From Pedobacter nutrimenti (GTDB lineage: Bacteria; Bacteroidota; Bacteroidia; Sphingobacteriales; Sphingobacteriaceae): a stretch of 64,000 nucleotides of DNA. Below the pieces are notes generated by a model. The model was not told the origin of the DNA and did not search any database. It worked only from the letters and a program-made list of their open reading frames with translations. The DNA is taken from NCBI RefSeq assembly GCF_003208655.1, contig NZ_QKLU01000002.1, positions 498,285 through 562,284 of the forward strand. The letters are read 5' to 3'. Both the position numbers and the translations under genes were made by a program. Positions 18,056-26,727 of the stretch are shown piece by piece. How positions within the stretch are numbered: position 1 is the first letter of the stretch; each line of letters opens with the position of its first letter.

Positions 18056-19432
18056 TTACCCAAATAATGCCGTAAAAACGTCTTCAATTTTACTTACACC
18101 AATAATTTCAAGGCTATATTTTTCTTTAGTCAGACCTTTCATATTATATCTGGAAACAAAGATTCTTTCAAAACCAAGCTTATCTGCTTCAGAGATCCGC
18201 TGGTCTATACGATTCACAGCCCTGATTTCCCCGGAAAGCCCGACCTCTGCAGCGAAGCATATTTTTGAGGAAACAGAAATGTCCTCATGTGAGGAAATAA
18301 TCGCAACCAGGACAGCTAGGTCAATGGCGGGATCTTCTACCTTAATTCCCCCGGCTATATTTAAAAACACATCACGGGTGCTTAGTCTGAAACCGCAACG
18401 CTTTTCCAGAACGGCAAGCAGCATGTTCATCCTGCGGGTATCAAATCCGGTGGCCGAGCGTTGGGGTGTTCCGTATGCGGCAACACTAACTAATGCCTGA
18501 GTTTCAATGAGCATTGGCCTTGCGCCTTCCAATGTAGCGGAAATAGCGATGCCACTCAGTTCTTCATCCCGTTGGGACAGCAGAATCTCAGAAGGATTGG
18601 TGACTTCCCGAAGGCCATTGCCGTTCATGGCATAAATGCCGAGCTCGGCAGCAGCTCCAAAACGATTTTTAATGGAGCGCAGTATACGGTAAATATGGTG
18701 TCTGTCTCCTTCAAACTGGAGCACGGTGTCGACCATATGTTCCAATATTTTTGGCCCTGCTATGGCCCCGTCTTTGGTAATATGGCCGATAAGAAATACC
18801 GGAGTATTGGTTTCCTTGGCAAATCTGAGCAGCTCTGCAGTGCATTCACGTACTTGTGAAACACTGCCAGGAGTGGATTCAATTTGCGAAGAATGCAGTG
18901 TTTGAATAGAATCAACAATAACCAGCTCCGGGTCAAGCTGCTGGATTTGTTTGAATATATTCTGAGTAGAGGTTTCAGTCAGGATGTAACATTCTGCTTT
19001 AGGGCTGGTTGTAATGCGTTCTGCGCGCATCTTTATCTGTTGTTCGCTCTCTTCTCCCGAAATATATAAAATACGTTTCTGTGTCATGTTTAGGGCAAGC
19101 TGAAGCATTAAGGTTGATTTACCAATGCCGGGCTCTCCTCCAATCAAGGTAACCGAACCGGTAACGAGTCCTCCGCCGAGTACCCTGTCCAGTTCCTGAT
19201 CGCCGGTAGGTATCCGGGTTTCCATTGATGATTCAATGTTTTCAACCTTATTGGGCTTATTGGACCGTTGCGAACCCGGGGTCGTTTTCCAGGCCGGTAC
19301 ACTTGAGCTTTGTTTCTCTACGAGTTCTTCAACAAAGGTGTTCCACTGGTTACAGGAAGGACATTTACCCAGCCATTTTGCAGATTCATAGCCGCAATTC
19401 TGACAAAAATATGCAGATTTAGTTTTAGCCAA
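18056..19432 (-). CDS. radA: DNA repair protein RadA
   Basis: The 458-residue DnaB-like helicase promotes branch migration in recombination. It has an N-terminal C4 zinc finger (YFCQNCG...CPSCNQW), a RecA-type ATPase with Walker A GGEPGIGKST and the RadA motif KNRFG, and a C-terminal Lon-protease-like domain. The frame extends to a TTG at 19456, but a -7 element lies across that point, so the TTG at 19432 (TTG GCT AAA ACT, giving MAKTKSAYFC) is the better start and matches where RadA proteins begin. Confidence 0.95.
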   Translation of the reverse strand: MAKTKSAYFCQNCGYESAKWLGKCPSCNQWNTFVEELVEKQSSSVPAWKTTPGSQRSNKPNKVENIESSMETRIPTGDQELDRVLGGGLVTGSVTLIGGEPGIGKSTLMLQLALNMTQKRILYISGEESEQQIKMRAERITTSPKAECYILTETSTQNIFKQIQQLDPELVIVDSIQTLHSSQIESTPGSVSQVRECTAELLRFAKETNTPVFLIGHITKDGAIAGPKILEHMVDTVLQFEGDRHHIYRILRSIKNRFGAAAELGIYAMNGNGLREVTNPSEILLSQRDEELSGIAISATLEGARPMLIETQALVSVAAYGTPQRSATGFDTRRMNMLLAVLEKRCGFRLSTRDVFLNIAGGIKVEDPAIDLAVLVAIISSHEDISVSSKICFAAEVGLSGEIRAVNRIDQRISEADKLGFERIFVSRYNMKGLTKEKYSLEIIGVSKIEDVFTALFG

Positions 19433-19453
19433 TTTGAAGGAATTTAAGAAACA

Positions 19454-19461
19454 CAAACTTA
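19454..19461 (-). promoter_or_regulatory. -7 promoter element of radA
   Basis: On the minus strand TAAGTTTG, an exact TAnnTTTG match, 21 bases before the proposed TTG start. It rules against the longer N-terminus. Confidence 0.55.
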
Positions 19462-19501
19462 AGGCTTAATTTTGAATTCAGACGAAAAGCCGGATAAATG
19501 A

Positions 19502-19534
19502 ATAAGCCTGATTTTGATTAAAAACCAGGCTTAT
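19502..19534. terminator. Hairpin after the RNase G gene
   Basis: ATAAGCCTG and CAGGCTTAT pair perfectly, with an inner TTTT/AAAA extension and a short loop. The minus-strand U-run is interrupted, so it is a probable but not ideal terminator. Confidence 0.6.
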
Positions 19535-19556
19535 CCTTAAATGTTTTCAACAGGAG

Positions 19557-21107
19557 TTATAACTTTATTTCTTCGTCTTTAGCACTTAAGAAATGAAACT
19601 CTGTCAGGTTGTAGGAAGCTACAGCCTTAATTTTAATACGTTGGCCAAATTTGAAGAACCATTTCCATTGCAGGGATATAAATCCTTTTTTGATATAGGC
19701 TTCAATATAAGGGTGTACGCAAAGCGTAATGTTTTTCTCGTTTTGTTCCTGAAGAATATAAGTGAGGTTATTCTCAATATCATCCATCAGCACAATACTT
19801 GCTTTGATCTCTCCGGTACCATCACAGGTTGGACACTTTTCGCTGGTTACAATATTCATTTCCGGACGCACACGCTGACGTGTGATCTGTACCAGACCGA
19901 ATTTGCTTGGCGGCAGAATGGTGTGTTTGGCGCGGTCGAGTTGCATCAGCTCTCTGAGGTAGTCAAAAAGCATTTTACGGTTAACCGGTTTGTGCATATC
20001 GATAAAGTCGATGACCACAATACCTCCCATATCCCGAAGACGTAACTGCCGGGCAATTTCCTTTGCTGCTTCTTTGTTTACCTGAAGGGCATTTTCTTCC
20101 TGATTCTCTTTACTTGCCGTTCTGTTGCCACTGTTGACATCAATCACATGTAAAGCCTCCGTATGCTCTACAACCAGGTAAGCACCTCCGGCAAGATTTA
20201 CCGTTTTGCCGAATCCGTTTTTGATTTGTTTATCCAAACCGAAATGTTCAAAGATCGGCTCTTTTTGTTTGTAATGTTTTACGATTTTCTCCATTTCAGG
20301 AGAGATCTCGTGAACATAAGAACGGATGTCCTCATATACACCGTGGTCGTTCACATAAACATTGGTGAAATCAGTACTTAAAATATCCCTGATCAGGGTA
20401 GAAGTACGGTCCATTTCACCCCAAACCCGTTTGGAAGGTTCTGCATCGGGTAACTTTTTAATAAAATTTTCCCATTTGGCAACAGAGTCCAGAAGGTCTT
20501 TCTGTAATTCTGCGACACCTTTTCCTTCAGATACTGTTCTGATGATGACACCAAAATTCTTAGGCTTAATACTTTCGATAATCTTTTTTAAACGATTACG
20601 TTCTGTATTGCTTTTGATCTTCTTGGAGATGGAAATCACATTAGAGAAGGGGACCAATACAATATAGCGGCCAGCTATAGAGAGGTCGGAACTTAAGCGG
20701 GGACCTTTGGTTGAAATAGGCTCTTTAGCTATTTGAACAGGTATGACCATGTTTTTGGTAACCACATCAGATATCTTTCCGGCCTTATTGATATCGGCCT
20801 CTAGTTTAAAGTTATCTAATAACGTTCCATTAACAGAGCCATTACGCTTAATTTTTGTAAGCTTTATTAAAGATTGTACTTGCGGACCCAGATCAAAATA
20901 ATGCAGGAACGCATCTTTCTCATAACCCACATCAACAAACGCAGCATTTAGGCCGGGCATAATTTTCTTTATACGGCCTAAATAGATGTCGCCAACAGCA
21001 TAGTTGTTGTTGATGTGTTCTTTATGAAGTTCTACAAGTTGTTTGTCTTCAATTAAAGCTATGGTTACTCCCGTAGGAGATGAATCGATAATTAATTCCT
21101 TTACCAA
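19557..21107 (-). CDS. rng: Ribonuclease G (RNase E/G family)
   Basis: The 516-residue endoribonuclease processes rRNA and decays mRNA by cutting single-stranded AU-rich sites. An S1 RNA-binding domain is at about residues 37-120. The catalytic aspartates lie in HVIDVNSGNRT and IVVIDFIDMHKP. The zinc-link CPTCDGTG needed for dimerisation is near residue 420. The long C-terminal scaffold of RNase E is absent, so RNase G fits best. It follows the bS22-like gene by 130 bases in the same direction. Confidence 0.95.
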   Translation of the reverse strand: MVKELIIDSSPTGVTIALIEDKQLVELHKEHINNNYAVGDIYLGRIKKIMPGLNAAFVDVGYEKDAFLHYFDLGPQVQSLIKLTKIKRNGSVNGTLLDNFKLEADINKAGKISDVVTKNMVIPVQIAKEPISTKGPRLSSDLSIAGRYIVLVPFSNVISISKKIKSNTERNRLKKIIESIKPKNFGVIIRTVSEGKGVAELQKDLLDSVAKWENFIKKLPDAEPSKRVWGEMDRTSTLIRDILSTDFTNVYVNDHGVYEDIRSYVHEISPEMEKIVKHYKQKEPIFEHFGLDKQIKNGFGKTVNLAGGAYLVVEHTEALHVIDVNSGNRTASKENQEENALQVNKEAAKEIARQLRLRDMGGIVVIDFIDMHKPVNRKMLFDYLRELMQLDRAKHTILPPSKFGLVQITRQRVRPEMNIVTSEKCPTCDGTGEIKASIVLMDDIENNLTYILQEQNEKNITLCVHPYIEAYIKKGFISLQWKWFFKFGQRIKIKAVASYNLTEFHFLSAKDEEIKL

Positions 21108-21182
21108 AAGCTATAGATTTTAAGGCAAAATAATGCCTTATTAACACATGGACTGATACGAAAAACGCTATAAACAAACAAA

Positions 21183-21207
21183 TATACGCTGAGAATTACA
21201 GCGTATA
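21183..21207. repeat. Hairpin between the bS22-like gene and rng
   Basis: TATACGCTG and CAGCGTATA form a perfect 9-bp stem around AGAATTA. Weak as a terminator; it may stop or process the upstream short transcript before rng. Confidence 0.45.
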
Positions 21208-21237
21208 TTTATCCGTTTATACATGAACATGAAGAAA

Positions 21238-21327
21238 CTATTTTTTCTTATGTCTGTTTTTTCTTAAGCGTTTTTTACGTTTGTGCGTAGCCATTTTATG
21301 TCTTTTTCTTTTTTTACCACTTGGCAT
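21238..21327 (-). CDS. 29-residue basic protein, bS22/mS38-like (AURKAIP1/COX24 domain)
   Basis: A 30-codon frame encodes a protein made almost wholly of Lys, Arg and His: it starts MPSGKKRKRHKMATHKRKK and ends RKNRHKKK. This matches the tiny AURKAIP1/COX24-domain proteins of Bacteroidota, related to mitochondrial mS38 and mycobacterial bS22, which sit on the small ribosomal subunit. The gene is short enough to be missed by gene finders. It lies 44 bases after the TPR gene and upstream of RNase G, in one direction. Ribosomal role is from family knowledge. Confidence 0.88.
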   Translation of the reverse strand: MPSGKKRKRHKMATHKRKKRLRKNRHKKK

Positions 21328-21371
21328 AATCTTGAAATTTTAATATTTTTTATAAATCTGTTTATTAACTC

Positions 21372-22232
21372 TTATTTACTTAATTCTGCAACCTTCTTAT
21401 CAATAAACTTAGATAAGGTTGGATTTGCAGCAAGCTTTTTACTGTTTAAATAAGCTGCAATAGCTTCTTTGTTTTTGCCTAAACTTTCATAAGCGGTTGC
21501 TAAATAAAAGTAGGCATCCGGTGAAGGTTTTTTAGCAATAATGTCATTGAATCTAACAATCGCTTTATCAAACTGTCCGGATTTGATGGCAAAAGTACCC
21601 AGGCTCATATTCGCTTTCAGGTTCGAAGGGTCTTTTTTAACGACTTCGAGTAACATTGCGATCCCTTTCATCGGCATACCCATTCCGTTAACAATGGTAA
21701 TGCCCAGACCAGTTTTCGCATCTGCATTTGCAGAGTCAATAGCCATTGCATTGGTGTAAGCCATATTGGCTTTTTGCAATAATAATGGCTGCATTAGGCT
21801 GTCCCTGCTCGAATCAAAAGCTTTCATGAACCGTCCGCCAGTATTGAGCCAGCTTTGAAGGCTTTTTTGCTGTTTGGAAATAATTTCCAGGTACAAGGCA
21901 CTTGGCACGGTTTGTTCCACATCGTCCCACTTTTGAGCGAGCTGTGCCGCTACAGCAGCTTTATCACCTTCCGGGGCGCTTTTATAAGCGTTTTCCAGTT
22001 TGGTGATCTCAGCAGCAAGGCTGGGATTGATTAGGTTCTTGCCTGTGGCCGATACTTCTTGTAAATTGATATCCTGAGCTGTATTTGACGTGAGCTGTCC
22101 AGCGGCAGGAGTAGCTGGGCTTTCCTGCTTTGGCTTCACAAGACCTTTAATATCCCTGGTAAACAGAAATGCAATCAGAAGCAGAACTGCTCCTATTGTG
22201 ATTACTTGTTTAGTCCGGATACTGTTTGTCAT
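21372..22232 (-). CDS. Membrane-anchored TPR protein
   Basis: The 286-residue protein has one N-terminal transmembrane segment (about residues 10-23, VITIGAVLLLIAFLF), a linker rich in Gln, Ala and Pro, and C-terminal tetratricopeptide repeats (ANMAYTNAMAIDS..., LKANMSLGTFAIKSGQFDKAIVRFNDII, PDAYFYLATAYESLGKNKEAIAAY). TPRs mediate protein contacts; no enzymatic domain is seen. It lies 4 bases after the HU/IHF gene, so the two form an operon. Confidence 0.85.
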   Translation of the reverse strand: MTNSIRTKQVITIGAVLLLIAFLFTRDIKGLVKPKQESPATPAAGQLTSNTAQDINLQEVSATGKNLINPSLAAEITKLENAYKSAPEGDKAAVAAQLAQKWDDVEQTVPSALYLEIISKQQKSLQSWLNTGGRFMKAFDSSRDSLMQPLLLQKANMAYTNAMAIDSANADAKTGLGITIVNGMGMPMKGIAMLLEVVKKDPSNLKANMSLGTFAIKSGQFDKAIVRFNDIIAKKPSPDAYFYLATAYESLGKNKEAIAAYLNSKKLAANPTLSKFIDKKVAELSK

Positions 22233-22236
22233 AGGA

Positions 22237-22539
22237 TTAAGCTTCTACGCTAATTTTTTTTGAGTTGTTTTTCACTTTATCAACAAATACTTTTGCTGGT
22301 TTAAAGCTTGGAACAAAATGCTCAGGGATAATAATTGCTGTATTTTTAGATATGTTCCTTGCAGTTTTTTGTGCTCTCTTTTTAACAACAAAACTTCCAA
22401 AACCTCTTACATATACATTTTCGCCACCGATCATACTGTTTTTGATCACTTTGAAAAATGCTTCTACGGTTTCCTGTACATCTACTTTTTCAATTCCTGT
22501 CTTTGTTGATATTTCTGAAATAATATCTGCCTTAGTCAT
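22237..22539 (-). CDS. HU/IHF family DNA-binding protein
   Basis: The 100-residue protein has the full HU/IHF fold: two N-terminal helices (MTKADIISEISTKTGIEK...), the beta-arm region with VYVRGFGSFVVKKR and the distal PAFKPAKV-like sequence PSFKPAKVFVDKV. It bends DNA and packs the nucleoid. First gene of the leftward group with the TPR, bS22-like and RNase G genes. Which of HU or IHF it resembles more cannot be decided by eye. Confidence 0.95.
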   Translation of the reverse strand: MTKADIISEISTKTGIEKVDVQETVEAFFKVIKNSMIGGENVYVRGFGSFVVKKRAQKTARNISKNTAIIIPEHFVPSFKPAKVFVDKVKNNSKKISVEA

Positions 22540-22592
22540 ATTTTCTATTATTAAATTATTGTGTGTTAAATATTATAAGTGTTTTGGGGTTG

Positions 22593-22600
22593 CAAAAGTA
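22593..22600 (-). promoter_or_regulatory. -7 promoter element of the HU/IHF gene
   Basis: TACTTTTG on the minus strand, exact TAnnTTTG, about 53 bases before the ATG. Confidence 0.6.
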
Positions 22601-22696
22601 TTGCTTTTTAATGAGATAGGAAAATAAAAGATAATTTATTTGCTTAGTATTCCATCAGAGAATTGCAAGTTTTGCAAAAAACAGTCAGATACAACG

Positions 22697-22704
22697 TATT
22701 TTTG
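22697..22704 (+). promoter_or_regulatory. -7 promoter element of mutY
   Basis: TATTTTTG, exact TAnnTTTG, 5 bases before the mutY ATG; a TTTTGC about 20 bases upstream could be the -33 element. The mRNA would be nearly leaderless. Confidence 0.55.
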
Positions 22705-22709
22705 GGCAT

Positions 22710-23759
22710 ATGAATTTTCAGAAAGAAATCGAAAAGTGGTACGAAATACATAAAAGGGACCTGCCCTGGAGGCATACCAGAGACGCTTATGTGATCTGGT
22801 TGTCTGAAATTATCCTGCAACAAACCAGGGTAGAACAAGGACTTCCTTATTTTAAAAGATTTCTTGAAGCTTATCCTTCGGTTAAGGACTTTGCGGCTGC
22901 TGATGAGCAGCAGGTCCTCAAATTGTGGCAGGGGCTGGGTTATTATTCCAGAGGAAGAAATATGCTCTTTACAGCCAGGGAAGTGGAAAAATACCACGAA
23001 GGCTGTTTTCCGGTGCAGTATGAAGAACTCATTAAGCTAAAAGGGATCGGCGAATATACGGCTGCAGCGATCTCTTCTTTTTCCAGCGGAGAGGCCAGAG
23101 CTGTTTTGGATGGAAATGTTTTTCGCGTTTTATCCAGATATTTCGGGATAGATACGCCTATTAATAGTTCTGAGGGTAAAAAAGAGTTTACAGCGCTGGC
23201 CCAGGAGTTATTGAAAGGACAGAATGCGATGGTTTATAACCAGGCGATTATGGAGTTTGGGGCATTACAATGCAAGCCAAAATCTCCCGATTGTATAGTT
23301 TGTCCTTTACAGGAAAGCTGTTACGCTTTGCGACACAAAAGGGTGAATGATTTACCTGTTAAGCTGAAAAAACTTGTTAAAAGAAATAGATATTTTAATT
23401 ATTTCATCTTGAAACAGGGAGAGAAGATATTAGTGAATAAAAGAGGGGAAGGAGATATCTGGCAGCATTTATATGATTTTCCTTTACTGGAAACCTTATC
23501 AGAGCATGAACTTTTTAACCAGGACCTGGACCAGCAAATCAGAAATGCCTATGGAAAAGATGTCCTGATCAGATCTTTAATGGCTACAAAACATGTGTTG
23601 ACACACCAAATTATATATGTTCAATTTTTTGCTTTAGATAATTATATCATTAACTTTAATAGTGGCGCAGACATAAAATGGGTGAGCAGAGCGGAACTAG
23701 ATGAATTGCCCCAACCTAAAGTGATCGCCGGTTTTATAAATGCTAAATTAACCAAATAA
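22710..23759 (+). CDS. mutY: A/G-specific adenine glycosylase
   Basis: The 349-residue enzyme removes adenine mispaired with 8-oxoguanine. The catalytic Glu is in SEIILQQTRVEQ, the helix-hairpin-helix in KLKGIGEYTAAAI, the catalytic Asp in VLDGNVFRVL. The iron-sulfur loop C-x6-C-x2-C-x5-C (CKPKSPDCIVCPLQESC) is complete. A NUDIX-like domain for 8-oxoG recognition forms the C-terminus. It is divergent from the HU/IHF operon and followed 11 bases later by ssb. Confidence 0.97.
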   Translation: MNFQKEIEKWYEIHKRDLPWRHTRDAYVIWLSEIILQQTRVEQGLPYFKRFLEAYPSVKDFAAADEQQVLKLWQGLGYYSRGRNMLFTAREVEKYHEGCFPVQYEELIKLKGIGEYTAAAISSFSSGEARAVLDGNVFRVLSRYFGIDTPINSSEGKKEFTALAQELLKGQNAMVYNQAIMEFGALQCKPKSPDCIVCPLQESCYALRHKRVNDLPVKLKKLVKRNRYFNYFILKQGEKILVNKRGEGDIWQHLYDFPLLETLSEHELFNQDLDQQIRNAYGKDVLIRSLMATKHVLTHQIIYVQFFALDNYIINFNSGADIKWVSRAELDELPQPKVIAGFINAKLTK

Positions 23760-23770
23760 TATTTAAGCTC

Positions 23771-24205
23771 ATGTCAGGTATTAACAAAGTAATTCTGGTC
23801 GGACATTTAGGTAAGGATCCTGAAGTTCGTCATTTAGATGGTGGTGTAACCGTAGCCAGTTTTCCTCTGGCAACTTCGGAAACGTATAACAAAGATGGAA
23901 AAAGAGTCGAGCAAACCGAATGGCATAATATCGTTTTATGGAGGGGTTTGGCCGAGGTGGCTTCCAAATATCTTCAGAAGGGGAAGTTGGTCTATATAGA
24001 AGGAAAGTTAAGAACCAGGTCTTTTGAAGACAGGGAGAAAATCAAAAAATATGTAACAGAGGTTGTGGCCGAAAATTTCACCATTCTGGGAAGGAAGAGT
24101 GACTTTGAGGCTGCTCCGGTACCCGCGACAAATCAGGCCGCAGCACCTAAGCATGAGGATGATTTTTTAGATGTGGATGGCGTTTCGGGAGATCTTCCTT
24201 TTTGA
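23771..24205 (+). CDS. ssb: Single-stranded DNA-binding protein
   Basis: The 144-residue protein has the OB-fold (NKVILVGHLGKDPEVRHLDG, WHNIVLWRGLAEVASKYLQKG, YIEGKLRTRSF) and the acidic C-terminal tail ending GDLPF, which recruits replication and repair partners. It follows mutY in an apparent operon and ends before a strong palindromic terminator. Some Bacteroidota carry several ssb genes; which one is main cannot be told here. Confidence 0.95.
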   Translation: MSGINKVILVGHLGKDPEVRHLDGGVTVASFPLATSETYNKDGKRVEQTEWHNIVLWRGLAEVASKYLQKGKLVYIEGKLRTRSFEDREKIKKYVTEVVAENFTILGRKSDFEAAPVPATNQAAAPKHEDDFLDVDGVSGDLPF

Positions 24206-24218
24206 CGTTTCCGGTCAT

Positions 24219-24264
24219 CCTATAAAAAAGGGCCCGGAAAATTTTCCGGGCCCTTTTTTATAGG
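24219..24264. terminator. 46-bp perfect palindrome, bidirectional terminator
   Basis: Two 23-base arms meet without a spacer: CCTATAAAAAAGGGCCCGG on the left, its exact complement on the right. Either strand gives a GC-rich stem followed by a U-run. It separates the convergent ssb and DUF4270 genes. Confidence 0.92.
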
Positions 24265-24278
24265 AACATATTCAGATT

Positions 24279-25730
24279 TTATTTGTCCGTTATTTTGGTG
24301 TAGTAAACGTTCAATTTTATTCTGTTGTTGGTGTTTTTAAACGCACCAATGACCGATCTGGTTGCGGTGGCGAGTGAGGGTCCGAAACTAAATTCTGTTG
24401 GGGAAATCGGACACAGGAAAGTTCCATAATCAGTTGTTTTTCCGTCGTACAAATCCTGAATGTAACTGGTCACCTGGAAAACGTATCTTTTATTGGTGGT
24501 GTCGTAAAAACCACCAAATTGACTAATGTCCTGCACGGCCCTGGGATCTGTAGCCGATGTAACGGTGGAAACGCTTGCGTCAGGAAGAACAGTCCTTTGA
24601 CCAGCAATATCGTATCTGTACAGGGTGATCCGGTCTGCAGGAGTCAGTGGAGCAACATCTGTTCCTGAACTTAGTTCAACAACCAGTTCAGCTTTATTAA
24701 TGATGATTCTTGAGCCGCCAAGGTCTGATTTGAATTTTTGAAGGTAAGGAAAGCTTATTTTTGTTTTTAAGCCTGCCAGCCCCTGAAGATAATTTGTAGG
24801 GTATTGTTTGTTGGTGGCGTCATTAAGTTGTGTATTTACACTGGCTGACCAGGTGTGCTGGATAGTTGCTGAGATTGGCCCGTTTACCTTTTGAACCGGG
24901 AAAGCAGCAAGAACAGTGTCTATTGCTGTTGCTGTTGTGGCATTCTGTCTTTTATAATAGATTTCCAGATTGGCAGCCGTTGAGGCCATATCAAAAAACA
25001 TAATCCCTCCTTTACCACCTGAAGCAGATGCGGTAACATACAAGCCTTTAAATGCATTATTGAAACTGGCATTGTTGAGCAGTTGGGCCGGGCTATATTT
25101 TAAAACGCCTGAAGGACCGCTGATAAAAGCGTTGTTTAGTTTGATTCTCAGTTGTTTAACGGATTTTAGGGTGCCCGCTTTACCAGGTACAATATCGGTA
25201 ACCATAAATGCAGTTGTCGGTTTAATCTTGCCACTGAAAGTTCCCTGAGACGTAGTATTGTAATCCCACACTTTATTGCTCAAAAATGAAGGTTCGGCAA
25301 GGATGTTCTTATTCAGCTGATAGACATTGACCGTATAGTTCGTAGAAATGGTATCCCCGTAAAATGCAAGCAGGTTGTTGTAGCCCGAAGGTTGCGCAGC
25401 ATAAGGGAGCGTCAAAACGACGGAATCGACAGTGGCATTCGTGCCAAAGCTGTATGCAGCACTTGGAAGATTAACACTCATGGCCAGGCTTGCCTGTGAA
25501 GTTCCGATCAGGTCATCAGTAAGAAAGCCCAGAGGATATCTGACCAGGGAGCTTCCAAGAACCGGGTCATCTGTCACCGTTTTTGCATTAACAGTTAAGG
25601 TGTCTACCAAGCTTCCCTGGATGGCGTTATTCGGATCCAGGTTCAGTCCTAGCGTGTTGGACTTATTACAGGCCGAAAAAAGAAAAAGACTTATCAACAA
25701 GGTCAATAAGTCTAGTTTTGAAAATTTCAT
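24279..25730 (-). CDS. DUF4270 family lipoprotein
   Basis: The 483-residue protein has a lipoprotein signal ending LFSAC (Cys21), so it is lipid-anchored. The rest is rich in beta-strands and Ser/Thr, and matches the Bacteroidota DUF4270 family by its opening NTLGLNLDPNNAIQGSLVDTL. Function unknown; members are thought to be envelope proteins. It starts 19 bases after the half glycogen-synthase gene, in an operon. Confidence 0.85.
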   Translation of the reverse strand: MKFSKLDLLTLLISLFLFSACNKSNTLGLNLDPNNAIQGSLVDTLTVNAKTVTDDPVLGSSLVRYPLGFLTDDLIGTSQASLAMSVNLPSAAYSFGTNATVDSVVLTLPYAAQPSGYNNLLAFYGDTISTNYTVNVYQLNKNILAEPSFLSNKVWDYNTTSQGTFSGKIKPTTAFMVTDIVPGKAGTLKSVKQLRIKLNNAFISGPSGVLKYSPAQLLNNASFNNAFKGLYVTASASGGKGGIMFFDMASTAANLEIYYKRQNATTATAIDTVLAAFPVQKVNGPISATIQHTWSASVNTQLNDATNKQYPTNYLQGLAGLKTKISFPYLQKFKSDLGGSRIIINKAELVVELSSGTDVAPLTPADRITLYRYDIAGQRTVLPDASVSTVTSATDPRAVQDISQFGGFYDTTNKRYVFQVTSYIQDLYDGKTTDYGTFLCPISPTEFSFGPSLATATRSVIGAFKNTNNRIKLNVYYTKITDK

Positions 25731-25749
25731 ATTTAAATTAATAATACCG

Positions 25750-26574
25750 TTATGCTATTGAAACCATTTCTTCATTCGATATCTCCTCATAAAGTGAATA
25801 GAAGTTGTCGAAATTTTCGGTTAAATTAAAAGCTAAAGTTGGCTTATTAGAATCTTTAACAAATTTTAACACATTGCTGTCAATATTTTCATCGGCAAGT
25901 ACAACTGCATCCGAGTAAGAAACTGCACCCATGTGCAAGGTACAGCAATCTGCTTTTTCAAACATTTTAGTGTCCTCGGTTGTCATGGAATTCATCACTG
26001 CCTTTTTGTACAGATCTGTGTTTAAGGTTTCGTTAAAACAATTCTCATATATAGAATAAACCACTTTTGCATTTTTAAAAGTCGGATCGTTTTTATAGGT
26101 TGTTTTAATATAAGCAGGAACAAGGGCAGTCATCCAGCCGTGACAATGGACTATATCAGGAGCCCAGCCTAGTTTTTTAACAGTTTCCAATGCGCCTTTA
26201 CAGAAAAAGATGGTTCTCTCATCGTTGTCCGCATAAAATTTGTTCTCTTTATCCCTGAAAACATATTTGCGCTGGAAATAATCTTCGTTATCCAGAAAAT
26301 AGACCTGCATGCGTGCGGCGGGTATAGAGGCTACTTTGATGATCAGTGGATTGTCGTTATCATCAATAATAATGTTCATTCCCGATAAACGAATGACTTC
26401 ATGCAATCTGTTCCTTCTTTCATTAATGTTTCCGAACCTGGGCATTAAAATGCGGATTTCAAATCCTTTTTCCTGCATCGCCTGAGGTAGTTGACGGGTG
26501 ATTTCTGAAATTTTAGTGAGTTCGAGGAAAGGCGACATCTCGTGTGTAACAATCAGTAGCTTCGTTTTTGCCAT
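25750..26574 (-). CDS. Glycogen/starch synthase N-terminal-domain protein (half length)
   Basis: The 274-residue protein matches only the N-terminal (GT5) Rossmann domain of glycogen synthase: LLIVTHEMSPF at the start, RILMPRFG, and DIVHCHGWMTALVP. The C-terminal ADP-glucose-binding half is missing, and the KxGGL loop of true synthases reads LELTKIS. It is therefore unlikely to be an active glycogen synthase. The same half protein is known next to panC in related genomes. Start is at ATG 26574; another ATG lies 6 bases upstream. A -7 element sits about 50 bases before it. Confidence 0.8.
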   Translation of the reverse strand: MAKTKLLIVTHEMSPFLELTKISEITRQLPQAMQEKGFEIRILMPRFGNINERRNRLHEVIRLSGMNIIIDDNDNPLIIKVASIPAARMQVYFLDNEDYFQRKYVFRDKENKFYADNDERTIFFCKGALETVKKLGWAPDIVHCHGWMTALVPAYIKTTYKNDPTFKNAKVVYSIYENCFNETLNTDLYKKAVMNSMTTEDTKMFEKADCCTLHMGAVSYSDAVVLADENIDSNVLKFVKDSNKPTLAFNLTENFDNFYSLYEEISNEEMVSIA

Positions 26575-26624
26575 CTCCATATTCGTAAATAAAAAATTAT
26601 GTTAAAGAAAAGATAATCAAGGGG

Positions 26625-26632
26625 CAAAGGTA
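26625..26632 (-). promoter_or_regulatory. -7 promoter element of the half glycogen-synthase operon
   Basis: TACCTTTG on the minus strand, exact TAnnTTTG, about 50 bases before the ATG. Confidence 0.6.
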
Positions 26633-26695
26633 ATCAAAATAATAATATTTATCAAGTTGTTACGCAAGTTGTTTTGTTAAGAATAGATAAATAAC

Positions 26696-26703
26696 CAACT
26701 TTG
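26696..26703 (+). promoter_or_regulatory. Possible -7 element of panC
   Basis: CAACTTTG, one mismatch from TAnnTTTG, 24 bases before the proposed TTG start of panC. It overlaps the start of the longer open frame. Confidence 0.35.
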
Positions 26704-26727
26704 GTGCCTGAAACTTTAAAGATAGGT

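Noticed and set aside
17883..18500. A 205-codon plus-strand frame before and over radA
   Set aside because: It overlaps the conserved radA coding sequence and its terminator and has no recognisable domain.
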